This document shows, piece by piece, positions 6,462 through 6,595 of a DNA stretch of 6,595 bases. Made by a program: the position numbers and the translations under genes. The stretch spans positions 1-6,595 of the forward strand of contig CAJARE010000209.1 of assembly GCA_903944255.1 (NCBI GenBank). The letters are read 5' to 3'. Source of the stretch: an uncultured beta proteobacterium (GTDB lineage Bacteria; Pseudomonadota; Gammaproteobacteria; Burkholderiales; Burkholderiaceae). Position 1 is the first letter of the stretch, and each line of letters starts with the position of its first letter. The notes beneath the pieces were generated by a model. The model was not told where the DNA came from. It made no database searches and saw only the letters and a program-made list of their open reading frames with translations.

Positions 6462-6473
6462 TACAATCGGAAG
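6462..6473 (+). promoter_or_regulatory. Possible -10 element and ribosome binding site of ftsK
   Basis: TACAAT (6462-6467, five of six -10 bases) is followed at once by CGGAAG (6468-6473), with GGAAG ending three bases before the ATG at 6477. The two cannot easily serve the same transcript, because a start from that -10 would remove the ribosome binding site. One of them is probably fortuitous, and the GGAAG is the more useful for placing the start. Confidence 0.3.
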
Positions 6474-6476
6474 AAC

Positions 6477-6595
6477 ATGGCAAGAACCGCATACCCGAAG
6501 CCTCAGATTCCTCAGCCCCCACATAATGCCGGGCAGGGCAGGATGCCCCGCCTACTCCTAGAGGCTCGCTGGTTCATTTCCCTAGGTTTGTGCCT
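6477..6595 (+). CDS. ftsK: DNA translocase FtsK, N-terminal fragment (cut by window end)
   Basis: Thirty-nine codons are visible. A Pro/Gln-rich start (MARTAYPKPQIPQPP) leads to RMPRLLLEARWFISLGLC, where the basic stretch and following hydrophobic residues look like the entry to the first membrane segment of FtsK. FtsK is an inner-membrane division protein whose C-terminal motor pumps chromosomal DNA through the septum and activates dimer resolution; all of that lies beyond the window. The identification rests on the N-terminal pattern and on the well-known divergent trxB/ftsK arrangement in Burkholderiales. Other in-frame starts are an ATG at 6438, back to back with the trxB start, and an ATG at 6543 preceded by GGGCAGGG. 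The one at 6477 has GGAAG three bases upstream. Confidence 0.8.
   Translation, partial: MARTAYPKPQIPQPPHNAGQGRMPRLLLEARWFISLGLC

Noticed and set aside
6438..6524. Longer trxB start at the ATG at 6524
   Set aside because: It would add 29 residues with no family counterpart and run antisense through the ftsK start; the shorter form has the normal length.

Overview
The window is a housekeeping segment of a betaproteobacterial chromosome, most like the freshwater Burkholderiaceae genus Polynucleobacter. The grounds are moderate base composition (clearly less GC-rich than Burkholderia or Ralstonia), the divergent trxB/ftsK pair typical of Burkholderiales, the adjacent NAD synthetase and PII genes seen in several betaproteobacteria, and close matches to family sequences recalled from memory. 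The genus is an inference. There are no rRNA or tRNA genes, insertion sequences, CRISPR arrays or phage genes, and no intergenic gap exceeds about 170 bases.

Layout from left to right. (1) Positions 2-565 (+): the 3' part of a gene for a membrane-anchored protein with a Pro/Ala-rich linker and a RodZ-like (DUF4115-type) C-terminal domain. It converges on the next gene with only 4 bases between the stop codons. (2) Positions 570-3179 (-): three genes read right to left, ppa (soluble inorganic pyrophosphatase), nadE (glutamine-dependent NAD+ synthetase) and glnB (PII nitrogen/carbon sensor). The ppa-nadE gap is 45 bases and the nadE-glnB gap is 69 bases, with no terminator seen between them; glnB also has its own plausible promoter. 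(3) Positions 3180-3350: a divergent regulatory region with a tandem CTGTTACA repeat and an imperfect inverted repeat. (4) Positions 3351-5411 (+): hppA, a K+-independent H+-pumping membrane pyrophosphatase, followed by a strong bidirectional terminator. (5) Positions 5481-6437 (-): trxB, thioredoxin reductase. (6) Positions 6477-6595 (+): the first 39 codons of ftsK, the DNA translocase, cut by the window edge and divergent from trxB across only 39 bases.

The genes make functional sense together. NadE releases pyrophosphate when it makes NAD+. Ppa hydrolyses pyrophosphate in the cytoplasm, and HppA conserves its energy as a proton gradient. PII reports 2-oxoglutarate, ATP/ADP and glutamine status and is known in another proteobacterium to modulate a NadE enzyme. 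No wholly new system is visible. The points most worth checking are the PII-NadE link, the shared ppa/hppA control region and the very compact trxB/ftsK start region.
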